NCBI GenBank assembly: GCA_035636195.1
Contig: DASPZP010000253.1
Coordinates: forward strand, 1-15,682
Reading direction: 5' to 3'
From: Anaeromyxobacter_A sp035636195
GTDB lineage: Bacteria; Myxococcota; Myxococcia; Myxococcales; Anaeromyxobacteraceae
Length of the DNA: 15,682 bases
Notes under the pieces: model-generated
Told to the model about the DNA's origin: nothing
What the model saw: the letters and a program-made list of their open reading frames with translations, nothing else
The model's database searches: none
Shown: one piece after another, positions 1 to 7,306 of the stretch
How the letters are laid out: each line of letters begins with the position of its first letter
Position numbering within the stretch: position 1 is the first letter of the stretch
Translations under genes and position numbers: made by a program

Positions 1-790
1 CCGGGCTCAATAGCTCCAACCGCCACGTCGGACCGTCGGGGAAGAGCTGCAGCTCCGCCTTCACGAAGGCGGGCGCTTCGCCGGTGAGGACCCAGACGTG
101 CGAGTCGGGCGGGATCTTGCCGAGCACCGACGCGACCACCCCGGTGACGCCGGGGACGTGCACCTTCACGACATAGTGCATGGCCTTGCGCGCGGTGTCA
201 GCGGTCGAGAAGGGCTCCTCCCTGGCTGGCGTGAACTCCAGCTGGACCAGCCGCGGCTTCGGCGTGATCGCCACCATCGAGACGGTCGTCTTCGGCGTCT
301 TGGGCGAGATGTTCTTGAGCAGCGCCAGGATCATCCCGTTTGCGACGTCGGGCGGCAGTTTAAGCTGTTCCTCGATCTCGTCCTCCTTACCGTCCTCGTC
401 GGAGTGGCGGACCTTGACCCGGCCACCGGCGGCGACAGTCGATTCGATCGGGGTCTTGAACGCCGGTCCCTTCTGCACCACGTGATCGCTCACGAACTGG
501 AACGTCTTTCGCTGCACGTAGACGGTCGTCTCCTCGTGGAGCGATCCGTCCTTGAAGCGGAGGGTGAGCCGCGTCGTCACGCGATTGCCGCCGGGGATCG
601 GGGCCGTGGTCTCGACCAGGTCACCATCGGCGAGCGGGACTCCTTGCAGCGTGCGCAGCGCGATGAAGCCGTGCGCCACGCCTTCCCAGTGCTTCACCGC
701 GACTGGCTCCGCCTGCGATGAGGTCGACGCGAGCAGCGCGATGGCGACGATGATGGCGCCACCGAACGACCGTCCAGGTGCGGTGCGCAT
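1..790 (-). CDS. Secreted protein of unknown function (3' end beyond window)
   Basis: This reading frame runs off the window start without a stop, so at least 263 residues are visible and the C-terminus is missing. The start ATG at 790 is preceded by GGAGG with a 5-nt gap, a strong ribosome binding site. The N-terminus MRTAPGRSF, then a hydrophobic run GGAIIVAIALLAS and SSQA, looks like a Sec signal peptide cleaved near residue 32, so the product is probably periplasmic or outside the cell. The rest is soluble and beta-rich in appearance (for example RVTTRLTLRFKDGSLHEETTVY), with no TM segment and no catalytic motif I know. I recognise it only as a conserved hypothetical type. It lies 106 bp downstream of the acetoacetate decarboxylase-family gene on the same strand and may share its transcript. 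Existence is well supported; function is unknown. Confidence 0.8.
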   Translation of the reverse strand, partial: MRTAPGRSFGGAIIVAIALLASTSSQAEPVAVKHWEGVAHGFIALRTLQGVPLADGDLVETTAPIPGGNRVTTRLTLRFKDGSLHEETTVYVQRKTFQFVSDHVVQKGPAFKTPIESTVAAGGRVKVRHSDEDGKEDEIEEQLKLPPDVANGMILALLKNISPKTPKTTVSMVAITPKPRLVQLEFTPAREEPFSTADTARKAMHYVVKVHVPGVTGVVASVLGKIPPDSHVWVLTGEAPAFVKAELQLFPDGPTWRLELLSP

Positions 791-896
791 CCTGACCTCC
801 GGCTCCAGCATCGAAAAGGTATCCAGCCGAAGCAGCAGCTGCCGCCCCGCTCAGACCCTCGTCCACTCGACAGCGGCTACTCTGGTGGAGGGCGTC

Positions 897-1670
897 TCAG
901 GCTTCGGTGGCTCCGGTTATCGTGATGCCGAGCCAGCCAGCGCTGGCGCGCGTCGCTCGCTGGAGCCGCAGTTCAGCGAGCTCCTCGCGCGGGGCGTCGA
1001 AGAAGAGGAGCTCGGCGGTGGCGTCATGCCAGACGCTGCCGACCCGCGAGGAGACCAGCGGCCGCAGGTACCGCAGGGTTGGCAGCTCGCCGGGCCGGGT
1101 GAGATCGGCCCAGCCCACCGTCCCATAGGTGGGGCGCGCGGCGAAGCCAATCGGCTCGGCCGACCGGCCCGTCAGCTCGAGCCGCGCCTCGGCAAGGCGG
1201 CGGTCCTTCACAGCGAGGGTGGCGCCGAGCCGGGTGCCCGCGCGCAGGGGCGCTGCGGCTGGGTGCTCGAGCGGAAACGCGCGCGTGAGCCAGGTGCTGC
1301 CCATCTTCTTGGGCCAGCCTTGCAGGAGGCCCCGGAGCATGGAGATGTCCTGGTCCACGTAGATGAGCGGGCAGAAGTTGGCGGCGGTGCCGTCGGCGCG
1401 GGTGAGCTCCAGGAGCACGATGGTCTCGCGGTACTGCGAGAGGATCGGATCGAGGAGCTCCGAGCCGTCGGTGGTGGCCTGCCACTCGGCGAAGTGGACC
1501 GCGCCCCGTCCGGTCGCGACGCCCACCTCCCCTGGCGTGAAGGCGGCGGCCCGGTCCGGATCGCACTCGAACTCCACGTTGAGGAGCCAGCCGCAATAGT
1601 GCCAGGGCGGCGGCGCCACGAGCGAGGCGAGGCCGCGGGGCGTGAAGGGAGGCGTGTAGCCGGAGAGCAT
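897..1670 (-). CDS. Acetoacetate decarboxylase-family protein
   Basis: The 257-residue product fits the acetoacetate decarboxylase (ADC) family in length and pattern: an N-terminal GYTPPFTPRG, PPWHY at 21-25, a central YRETIVLLEL at 80-89 and GWPKKMGS at 118-125. In characterised ADC a lysine forms the Schiff base next to a second lysine that lowers its pKa, with a nearby glutamate; here the adjacent Lys121-Lys122 and Glu82 fit those roles by motif. The protein is cytosolic, with no signal peptide. AGGAG lies 7 nt before the ATG. Several members of this family act on other beta-keto acids or related compounds, so the family is firm but the substrate is not. It is the first gene of a probable two-gene minus-strand unit with the secreted protein that follows it. 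Confidence 0.82.
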   Translation of the reverse strand: MLSGYTPPFTPRGLASLVAPPPWHYCGWLLNVEFECDPDRAAAFTPGEVGVATGRGAVHFAEWQATTDGSELLDPILSQYRETIVLLELTRADGTAANFCPLIYVDQDISMLRGLLQGWPKKMGSTWLTRAFPLEHPAAAPLRAGTRLGATLAVKDRRLAEARLELTGRSAEPIGFAARPTYGTVGWADLTRPGELPTLRYLRPLVSSRVGSVWHDATAELLFFDAPREELAELRLQRATRASAGWLGITITGATEA

Positions 1671-1957
1671 GGGTCGGCTCCTGAGATCGGGACGCCAGTG
1701 TGGCCCGTACCCGACGCGCCGTCACGCCCGCGAGCGCCGGGAACTGGCGCAGCGGGCGACGCGCACCGGCCGTCCCGGCGATCCGGTCGCGCCCGGATCT
1801 CGGACACGCGCTACTCGTGCGCGCAGCATTTCCCTGTCGCGGATCCGCCGCAGCGACCCGGCCCGTCACGGCTACCCCCTCGGGCTCTTGCCCGCTCGAC
1901 CGGCGGCTTCACGGCCGGCTCGTCGCTAACTTCCTCTCCACCCACCAGGGAGGTTCC
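1671..1957. other. Divergent intergenic region, no clear element
   Basis: These 287 bp separate the divergent decarboxylase-family and protease genes and must hold promoters for both. I see no convincing -35/-10 pair, operator palindrome or RNA gene. The region is GC-rich, and the open frames crossing it lack ribosome binding sites. Confidence 0.5.
1948..1953 (+). promoter_or_regulatory. Ribosome binding site fixing the protease start
   Basis: GGGAGG lies 4 nt before the ATG at 1958. It selects this start over the long upstream extension of the same frame, which would bury the signal peptide. Confidence 0.7.
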
Positions 1958-3496
1958 ATGCAGCTCATGCCGCCCCGCCTCGCCACGCTGCTCGCGTCGG
2001 TCGCGCTGGCGCTCGCCCTGGCGGCCGCCGGCGGAGCGCGGGCGGCGGCGACTCGCAAGTCGCCCGAGAAGGACAGCGCCAGGCCTCGCGCCCGGACCGC
2101 GCCACCGGCGGGCCCCTACTGCTCCGGCGAGTACGCCGACGACCTGGCCGCGCTCTCGACCCGGGCGCGGGAGTTCGATCAGCAGCAGCGCCCGTACACC
2201 TACTGCGTGCGCTCGGCGGCCGTGTACGAGTGCCCATCGTACGCGCCCGACGGCTCGCTCCGGCGGACGCGGCGCAAGGTGTCGGCCCACGGCACCGCCT
2301 TCGGCTACCGCCAGCAGGCGGGCGACACGCTGCTCGTCACCAACGACCACGTCGCCGAGTGGCCGGCGGTGACCTCCGAGGAGCACCCCGTGGAGGACGT
2401 CCCGTCCGGCTGCCGGCGTGTCTCCGACAACCTCAGGATCGTGGAGAGCGAGTCCGACGGCTATGAGGGCGACGACGTGGCCCTCTCGCGCGTCGTGTCC
2501 GACCCGGCGCTCGACGTGGCGGTGCTGAAGGCGAAGACCACGCTGCCCGTGGTGCCCTGGAAGATCGGGCACAGCGCGGCGCTGCGCGAGCGCAACGTGG
2601 TGGACGTGCGCGGCTTCCCGCTCGGCGTGCTGCGCGCCAACAACGTGGGCAAGGTGGTCTCGGCCTACGACCACGACGAGGAGAAGGACTGGGACCACGA
2701 CGACTTCGTCATCGACGCGCTGCTCTCACCCGGGAACTCGGGATCGCCGGTCTTCGCCATCTCGTGCCGCACCGGCGAGTTCGAGCTCGTGGGCGTCTAC
2801 CACGCCGGCTACACCAAGGGCGCCGCGCTCAACGTCGTGGTCGGCGTCGACCAGCTCCGCAACCTGCTCACGACGCTCAAGCGCCCGGTGACCTCCGCGC
2901 GGGCCGATCCAGCCGCGGGCCTCGACCCCGCCGAGCGCGCCGCGGTCTTCACCGGCGCGGGCAGCGCCGAGGAGCCGTTCTTCCCGTTCGGCAGCCTCGT
3001 GGCGAGGGTGCGCGCTCGCGCCGATGGTGCGCTGGTCTTCGAGCTCATGGGCAAGGACTTCCCCGTCCTCAGCGGTCCGGTGCTGGTGCTGGAGGACCTG
3101 CCCAGCGGCGACGAGACCTTCGGCCGGCTGGGGCGCCTCTGGGCTGGCAACGGGCAGGGCCTGCGCGAGGTGTCACACGCCGCGCTCGACTCCGAGGGGC
3201 AGGCGCTCGCGGCGAAGCTCCTCGAGGCGCTCCGGCGGGACGCGCTCCTCGCCGCGCGCCACCGGTCCGCGGCCAGGCACGGCGTGAGCTCGCGCCAGCG
3301 GTTCCAGGAGGTGGCGAGGCTCGAGCGCAGCCTGCGCCGCTCCTCGAGCTCACGCCAGGACCTCGCGCTGGCCGCGGCCGAGCTGGCGGAGCGGCTCTGC
3401 CCCGGGACGTTGGAGGCCCCCAGCACGCTCGCGGAGGCGCTCGCGCTCCCGCCCGCCGCGGCGAGGCGCGACGCCACCGCCGCGGCGCGGCCCTGA
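1958..3496 (+). CDS. Exported trypsin-like (HtrA-type) serine protease
   Basis: The 512-residue protein has a Sec signal peptide (hydrophobic core about 9-24, then AAAGGARAAA). A chymotrypsin-fold protease domain spans about 105-310 with the full triad visible: His131 in TNDHVAEW, Asp186 in DPALDVAVLKAK and Ser261 in SPGNSGSPVF. It should therefore be an active periplasmic or secreted peptidase. Cysteines at 55, 83, 92, 152 and 270 suggest disulfides. No PDZ domain is evident; instead a C-terminal region of about 200 residues ends in an Arg/Ala/Ser-rich, helix-prone tail (about 430-512). The frame is open upstream to about 1700, but GGGAGG at 1948-1953 just before the ATG at 1958, plus the signal peptide, fix the start. 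It is divergent from the decarboxylase-family gene across 287 bp. The substrate is unknown. Confidence 0.85.
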   Translation: MQLMPPRLATLLASVALALALAAAGGARAAATRKSPEKDSARPRARTAPPAGPYCSGEYADDLAALSTRAREFDQQQRPYTYCVRSAAVYECPSYAPDGSLRRTRRKVSAHGTAFGYRQQAGDTLLVTNDHVAEWPAVTSEEHPVEDVPSGCRRVSDNLRIVESESDGYEGDDVALSRVVSDPALDVAVLKAKTTLPVVPWKIGHSAALRERNVVDVRGFPLGVLRANNVGKVVSAYDHDEEKDWDHDDFVIDALLSPGNSGSPVFAISCRTGEFELVGVYHAGYTKGAALNVVVGVDQLRNLLTTLKRPVTSARADPAAGLDPAERAAVFTGAGSAEEPFFPFGSLVARVRARADGALVFELMGKDFPVLSGPVLVLEDLPSGDETFGRLGRLWAGNGQGLREVSHAALDSEGQALAAKLLEALRRDALLAARHRSAARHGVSSRQRFQEVARLERSLRRSSSSRQDLALAAAELAERLCPGTLEAPSTLAEALALPPAAARRDATAAARP

Positions 3497-3506
3497 GGAG
3501 GGCCCG

Positions 3507-3521
3507 CGCGGCTCCGCCGCG
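3507..3521 (+). terminator. Short GC hairpin after the protease gene
   Basis: A perfect 6-bp stem, CGCGGC and GCCGCG around a TCC loop, begins 10 nt after the protease stop. No T-tract follows, so it may be only a transcript-end or pausing structure. Confidence 0.3.
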
Positions 3522-3556
3522 AGGTCATCCGCCAGCGGCCACGCGGTTAAGTTCTC

Positions 3557-4357
3557 ATGATGTCCTCGCTCACGCCGCACGATCTCCGCGAGCTCGCCCG
3601 CGCCCGACAAACGCTCGAGCACCCCGGCCTTGCGATTCGCATCGCGGGCCAGGTCGGCCAGCCGATCGACGCGCTCCTGAAGAAGCTCCCGCCCGGCCCC
3701 CAGCAGGCGATCGCCGCCGGCACGCGCAAGGCGCTCGACACCTCGCTCGAGGTGGCGCTGCAGACGCTCGACCAGCGCCCGGGGCGGCAGCCCTCGAACT
3801 GGCTGCACCGGGGCATCGTGATGGCGAGCGGCGCCGTGGGGGGCCTGGCCGGGCTCGCCGGGCTCCTCGTCGAGCTGCCCTTCTCGCTCACCGTGATGCT
3901 CCGGTCCATCGCCGATCATGCTCGCGCCCAGGGCGAGGACCTGCGCCAGGTCACCGGGCGCCTCGAGTGCCTCACGGTCTTCGCCTATGGCTCCCGCAGC
4001 GATCGCGACGATGCCGCCGACTCGGCCTACTTCGCCACCCGGGCGGCGCTCACGCGCGCGGTGAGCCAGGCGGCGGAGTTCGTGGCCGAGCGTGGCATCG
4101 CCGAGGCCATGGGCGAGAAGGGCGCGCCTGCGCTCGTGCAGCTCCTCTCCCGCATCGCGCAGCGCCTGGGCGTGAGCATCACCGACAAGGCCATCGCGCA
4201 GCTCGTGCCGCTGCTCGGCGCGGCGGGCGGCGCGGCCATCAACACGCTCTTCATCCACCACTACCAGGAGACCGCCTGGGCGCACTTCTCGGTGCGGCGC
4301 CTCGAGCGGGTGTACGGGGCGGAGGTGGTCCGGAGCGCTTATGACGCGCTCGGCTGA
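3557..4357 (+). CDS. EcsC-family protein
   Basis: The 266-residue product resembles the EcsC family (Pfam EcsC). It has an Ala/Gly-rich hydrophobic helical stretch GAVGGLAGLAGLLVELPFSLTV at about 92-113, a middle with GEDLRQVTGRLECLTVFAYG, and the family-like ending GAAGGAAINTLFIHHYQETAWAHFSVRRLE at about 221-250. The helical stretch could sit in or against the membrane. The family takes its name from a Bacillus gene beside the EcsAB transporter, and its biochemical role is not settled. Translation starts at ATG 3557 or the adjacent ATG 3560; there is no strong ribosome binding site, so the exact start is soft. It lies 60 bp after the protease gene on the same strand and could be cotranscribed. 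The FNR-type box begins 21 bp after its stop. Confidence 0.75.
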   Translation: MMSSLTPHDLRELARARQTLEHPGLAIRIAGQVGQPIDALLKKLPPGPQQAIAAGTRKALDTSLEVALQTLDQRPGRQPSNWLHRGIVMASGAVGGLAGLAGLLVELPFSLTVMLRSIADHARAQGEDLRQVTGRLECLTVFAYGSRSDRDDAADSAYFATRAALTRAVSQAAEFVAERGIAEAMGEKGAPALVQLLSRIAQRLGVSITDKAIAQLVPLLGAAGGAAINTLFIHHYQETAWAHFSVRRLERVYGAEVVRSAYDALG

Positions 4358-4377
4358 CCCGTCGGGACGCCATTTGT

Positions 4378-4393
4378 ATTGATTAAGATCAAT
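4378..4393. promoter_or_regulatory. Perfect FNR-type binding site (TTGAT-N4-ATCAA)
   Basis: The core TTGAT at 4379-4383, spacer TAAG and ATCAA at 4388-4392 form an exact FNR consensus palindrome, and the arms extend one base to ATTGAT and ATCAAT. It lies 86 bp before the first gene of the cytochrome/NrfCD operon, a typical place for oxygen-responsive control by an FNR/CRP-family activator. The box is an AT-rich island in very GC-rich DNA. I cannot place a convincing -10 at the usual distance, although CATAAT at 4475-4480 resembles one. Activation under low oxygen is an inference from the E. coli FNR paradigm. Confidence 0.7.
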
Positions 4394-4478
4394 CATACGC
4401 CTCAAAGCCCGACGCCGATTGACCTTTCTCAGGGGGGTATTGCTGCGCCCGCGGTGAAGTGCTTCCGTGGTGGACATA

Positions 4479-4718
4479 ATGTCGCACCACCCCGTCGCGA
4501 ACTTCTTCCACCAGCTCAAAGCCGCGTTCGCGTGCGAGACGCTTCCGGTGGAGGAGCCGCCGCCTGCGCGCAGGAGGCGGAGCTTGCTCGCGGTGGTGTT
4601 CGCGCCGGAGCGCTTGCCGCTGGATCCCGAGCAGCCGCGGCGCGGCTCGAGCTGGCTCTCCTGGCTCTTCCAGCTCGAGCGCGTCGAGCGCGATCCGAAC
4701 CGACCCAGGGTCGACTGA
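4479..4718 (+). CDS. Small repeat-containing protein leading the cytochrome operon
   Basis: This 79-residue ORF has almost purely G/C third codon positions, which supports real coding. Its stop overlaps the GAGG ribosome binding site of the tetrahaem cytochrome gene, whose ATG is only 9 nt later, so translation is probably coupled. The sequence is built of three degenerate units of about 22-26 residues: NFFHQLKAAFACETLPVEEP, SLLAVVFAPERLPLDPEQPR and SWLSWLFQLERVERDPNRPR. Each is a hydrophobic-aromatic patch, then Glu, a hydrophobic residue, an acidic-Pro pair and a basic end. There is no signal peptide and no haem motif. I do not recognise the family; an assembly or regulatory partner of the respiratory complex is a guess. 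A GTG at 4467 would add four residues. Confidence 0.6.
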   Translation: MSHHPVANFFHQLKAAFACETLPVEEPPPARRRRSLLAVVFAPERLPLDPEQPRRGSSWLSWLFQLERVERDPNRPRVD

Positions 4719-4727
4719 GGTCCACCG

Positions 4728-5192
4728 ATGGAACACGCCCGCCACGTCTTCCGCGTCGCACTCGTCCTCGGGGCGGTGGTCGCGGCCGTGATGGTCACCC
4801 GCGGCTTCCTGGTCCCGAAGTCGTACGGGATGTATGGCCCGTACCGCTACGACAACGTCGTCGAGCAGATGAACGTCCGCCTCCCGCTCCACCGCGGGGC
4901 GGCCGCCTGCGGCGAGTGCCACGACGACCAGGCCAAGAAGCGGGCGGCGGGCGGTCACAAGAACGTGAGCTGCGAGATCTGCCACGGCCCGCTCGGACTT
5001 CACGTGAAGGAGGACGGCTCGGTCGAGGCCCCGCCCGTCGACCGCTCTTACCTCCTGTGCGCCCGGTGCCACCGCAAGATCGACGGCCGCCCGGCCCGCT
5101 TTCCGCAGGTCGTCCTCGAACAACACGTGAGCGGCCCGCTCGAAGGCCACGCTTGCCTCGGCTGCCACGACCCCCACTCCCCGAAGCCGTAG
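4728..5192 (+). CDS. Membrane-anchored tetrahaem cytochrome c
   Basis: The 154-residue protein has one N-terminal hydrophobic helix (about 8-24: FRVALVLGAVVAAVMVT) acting as an uncleaved anchor. The rest is periplasmic and carries exactly four CxxCH haem c motifs: CGECH 61-65, CEICH 82-86, CARCH 111-115 and CLGCH 143-147. It should pass electrons between the NrfC/NrfD-like module encoded next and soluble periplasmic cytochromes or a terminal reductase. The start ATG follows GAGG that overlaps the previous stop, and the next gene begins 16 nt after its stop, so it sits inside a tight operon. It depends on cytochrome c maturation in the periplasm. The family resembles small multihaem cytochromes that accompany NrfCD-type complexes; the electron donor and acceptor cannot be read from sequence. 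Confidence 0.9.
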   Translation: MEHARHVFRVALVLGAVVAAVMVTRGFLVPKSYGMYGPYRYDNVVEQMNVRLPLHRGAAACGECHDDQAKKRAAGGHKNVSCEICHGPLGLHVKEDGSVEAPPVDRSYLLCARCHRKIDGRPARFPQVVLEQHVSGPLEGHACLGCHDPHSPKP

Positions 5193-5208
5193 CGGAGGCG
5201 ACCAGGAC

Positions 5209-6033
5209 ATGGCCCCCACCTCGACCACCTCCCTCCCCGTGCTGCAGCCGGAGCCGGCGACCCCGACGCCGCCGGAGTACGGCCGGCGTCAGTTCCTCGC
5301 CGACGTGATGAGGCTCTCCGGCGGAGCGCTCGTGTTCATCGCCGGCGGGACGGTCGCCGACGCCCTCGCGGCGGTCGCCGAGAAGCCGCGGGGCGAGGCG
5401 TACAGCTGGGACGAGCACCTCTACGCGTACCTCATCGACACGAGCAAGTGCATCGGCTGCGGCTCGTGCGTCCGCGCCTGCGCGGCCGAGAACAAGGTGC
5501 CGGACGGCTTCTACCGCACCTGGATCGAGCGCTACGTCATCGGCATGGAGCAGACCCACGTCGACTCGCCGAACGGCGGGAAGGACGGCTTCGGTCCGGT
5601 CCAGGTGGGCTTCACGGCGACGAAGTCCTTCTTCGTGCCGAAGATGTGCAACCACTGCCGGGCGACCCCCTGCGTCCAGGTCTGCCCGGTCGGCGCCTCG
5701 TACCGCACCAAGGACGGCGTCGTGATGGTCGACGCCGAGCGGTGCATCGGCTGCGCGTACTGCGTGCAGGCGTGTCCGTTCGGGAGCCGCTTCATCTCGC
5801 CGGTCACGCACACCGCCGAGAAGTGCACCTGGTGCTACCACCGCGTCACGAAGGGCCTGAAGCCCGCCTGCGTCGAGGTCTGCCCGACCGGCACGCGCCA
5901 GTTCGGGGACCTCAAGCGCGAGGACGACCCGGTCCGCCTCGCCATCGCGCGGGACCGGGTGGAGGTGCTGCAGGGGCACCTCCTGACCGAGCCGCAGTGC
6001 TACTACCTGCACCTCGACAAGGAGGTCCGATGA
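5209..6033 (+). CDS. NrfC/PsrB-like four-cluster ferredoxin subunit, Tat-exported
   Basis: The 274-residue protein starts with a Pro/Thr-rich leader, then GRRQFLADVMRLSGGALVF (25-43), a twin-arginine-type signal, so it should be folded with its clusters and exported by Tat. Sixteen Cys make four [4Fe-4S] sites: 81/84/87/91, 147/150/155/159, 179/182/185/189 and 206/209/221/225, the arrangement of the DmsB/PsrB/NrfC family. It would wire electrons between the NrfD-like membrane subunit and the tetrahaem cytochrome. Its TGA overlaps the ATG of the NrfD-like gene (ATGA), so the two are translationally coupled. I give no firm symbol because no catalytic subunit is present to tell which NrfCD-type complex this is. 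Confidence 0.92.
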   Translation: MAPTSTTSLPVLQPEPATPTPPEYGRRQFLADVMRLSGGALVFIAGGTVADALAAVAEKPRGEAYSWDEHLYAYLIDTSKCIGCGSCVRACAAENKVPDGFYRTWIERYVIGMEQTHVDSPNGGKDGFGPVQVGFTATKSFFVPKMCNHCRATPCVQVCPVGASYRTKDGVVMVDAERCIGCAYCVQACPFGSRFISPVTHTAEKCTWCYHRVTKGLKPACVEVCPTGTRQFGDLKREDDPVRLAIARDRVEVLQGHLLTEPQCYYLHLDKEVR

Positions 6034-7256
6034 CGCCCGAGATCAGCGGCTTCTCCTTCCCGAACGACGTTCACGTCTGGTGGAGCCTGATGATCGTGAT
6101 GTATCCGTACATCACGGGCTTCGTGGCGGGCGCCTTCATCGTCACGTCGCTGTACCACCTCTTCGGCCGCACCGAGTTCAAGCCGGTGGCGCGGCTCGCG
6201 ATGGCGACCTCCTTCGCGTTCCTGCTCGTCGCCTCGCTGCCGCTCCAGCTCCACCTCGGGCACCCGGAGCGGGGCATCAACGTCATGATCACCCCGCACT
6301 TCACCTCGGCCATGGCGGGGTTCGGCATCCTCTACAGCGGCTACCTCGCCATCCTGGTGCTCGAGGTCTGGTTCGTCTGGCGCCACGAGATCATCCTGCG
6401 GGCGAGGCGGACCCGGGGGGTCAAGCGGGCCTTCTACGCGACGCTCGCGCTCGGCACCTACGACACGGGCCCGCGCGCGCTCGAGGTCGATCACCGCGCC
6501 ATCACGCTCCTGGCGGGCATCGGCCTGCCCGGCGCGTGCATGCTCCACGGCTACGTGGGGTTCATCTTCGGCGCCATCAAGGCGAACCCCTGGTGGTCGA
6601 CGCCGCTGATGCCGGTCATCTTCCTCATGTCGGCGGCCGTCTCGGGCATCGCGCTCCTGATGGTGCTGTACCAGGTCGTGTCCAAGCTGCGGGCCCGCGC
6701 GCCCGATCAGCCCTGCGTCTCGGCGCTGGCGCGCTGGCTCTGGTTCTTCCTCATCCTCACCATCACCCTCGAGCTCCTCGAGATCATCGTCATGGCCTAC
6801 GAGCGATCGGAGTCGTGGCTCATCATCTCCGAGCTGCTCACGACCCGGCTCCAGTTCTCGTACGTGACCATGCAGATGATCGTGGGCGGCCTCATCCCGC
6901 TCATCCTGCTGGCGGTGGTCGTGCTCATGAACCGCTACCTGCACGAGCGGGTGCGGAACACGCTCTCGACGGTGGCGGCCTTCCTCTGCCTCCTCCAGGT
7001 GTTCTCGATGCGGTGGAACATCGTGGTGGGCGGGCAGCTCATGTCGAAGTCGCTGCGCGGGCTCCGCTCCCACTACGACCCCGAGGTGTTCGGCCGCGAG
7101 GGCATCCTCATGGCCATCACCCTCTTCGCGGCGCCCTTCGTCATCCTGTGGGTGTTCGATCGCGTGCTCGGCATCGAGGAGCCCGAGGCTGCCGCCGCGG
7201 CGGCTCCGCCGGCGCGCGGGGAGGCGACCGAGGAGGGCAGCATCCACGCGGCGTAG
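6030..7256 (+). CDS. NrfD/PsrC-like quinone-interacting membrane subunit
   Basis: The 408-residue polytopic protein has about nine or ten hydrophobic segments. Family-like landmarks are LHLGHPER (74-81), GAIKANPWWSTPLMPVIFLM (181-200) followed by SAAVSG, and near the C-terminus MRWNIVVGGQ (327-336). Proteins of this family oxidise or reduce menaquinone/ubiquinone in the membrane and exchange electrons with an NrfC/PsrB-type Fe-S partner, here the preceding gene. GGAGG lies 4 nt before the ATG, inside the end of the ferredoxin gene. The Ala/Glu-rich C-terminal tail (about 384-408) looks disordered. A GC hairpin follows directly. With the cytochrome it would form a quinol:cytochrome electron-transfer module; the direction of electron flow is not determined by sequence. 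Confidence 0.9.
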   Translation: MTPEISGFSFPNDVHVWWSLMIVMYPYITGFVAGAFIVTSLYHLFGRTEFKPVARLAMATSFAFLLVASLPLQLHLGHPERGINVMITPHFTSAMAGFGILYSGYLAILVLEVWFVWRHEIILRARRTRGVKRAFYATLALGTYDTGPRALEVDHRAITLLAGIGLPGACMLHGYVGFIFGAIKANPWWSTPLMPVIFLMSAAVSGIALLMVLYQVVSKLRARAPDQPCVSALARWLWFFLILTITLELLEIIVMAYERSESWLIISELLTTRLQFSYVTMQMIVGGLIPLILLAVVVLMNRYLHERVRNTLSTVAAFLCLLQVFSMRWNIVVGGQLMSKSLRGLRSHYDPEVFGREGILMAITLFAAPFVILWVFDRVLGIEEPEAAAAAAPPARGEATEEGSIHAA

Positions 7257-7276
7257 GCGCCGCCAGCGGGCGGCGC
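7257..7276 (+). terminator. Strong hairpin ending the NrfCD operon
   Basis: A perfect 8-bp stem, GCGCCGCC and GGCGGCGC around AGCG, starts on the base after the NrfD-like stop and is followed by TCTTGT. The T-tract is short, so it may be a partial terminator or attenuator. It lies 30 nt before the next start codon. Confidence 0.5.
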
Positions 7277-7306
7277 TCTTGTCCATGCGCCGCAGGGAAG
7301 GCAGCA

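Noticed and set aside
2764..4344. 526-codon plus-strand frame across the protease and EcsC genes
   Set aside because: Low-complexity Arg/Ala/Pro/Gly translation spanning two recognisable genes in other frames; a high-GC artefact.
4419..4443. TTGACC ... TATTGC as a sigma-70 promoter downstream of the FNR-type box
   Set aside because: The gap is 13 bp, too short for a normal -35/-10 pair, and the -10 match is poor.
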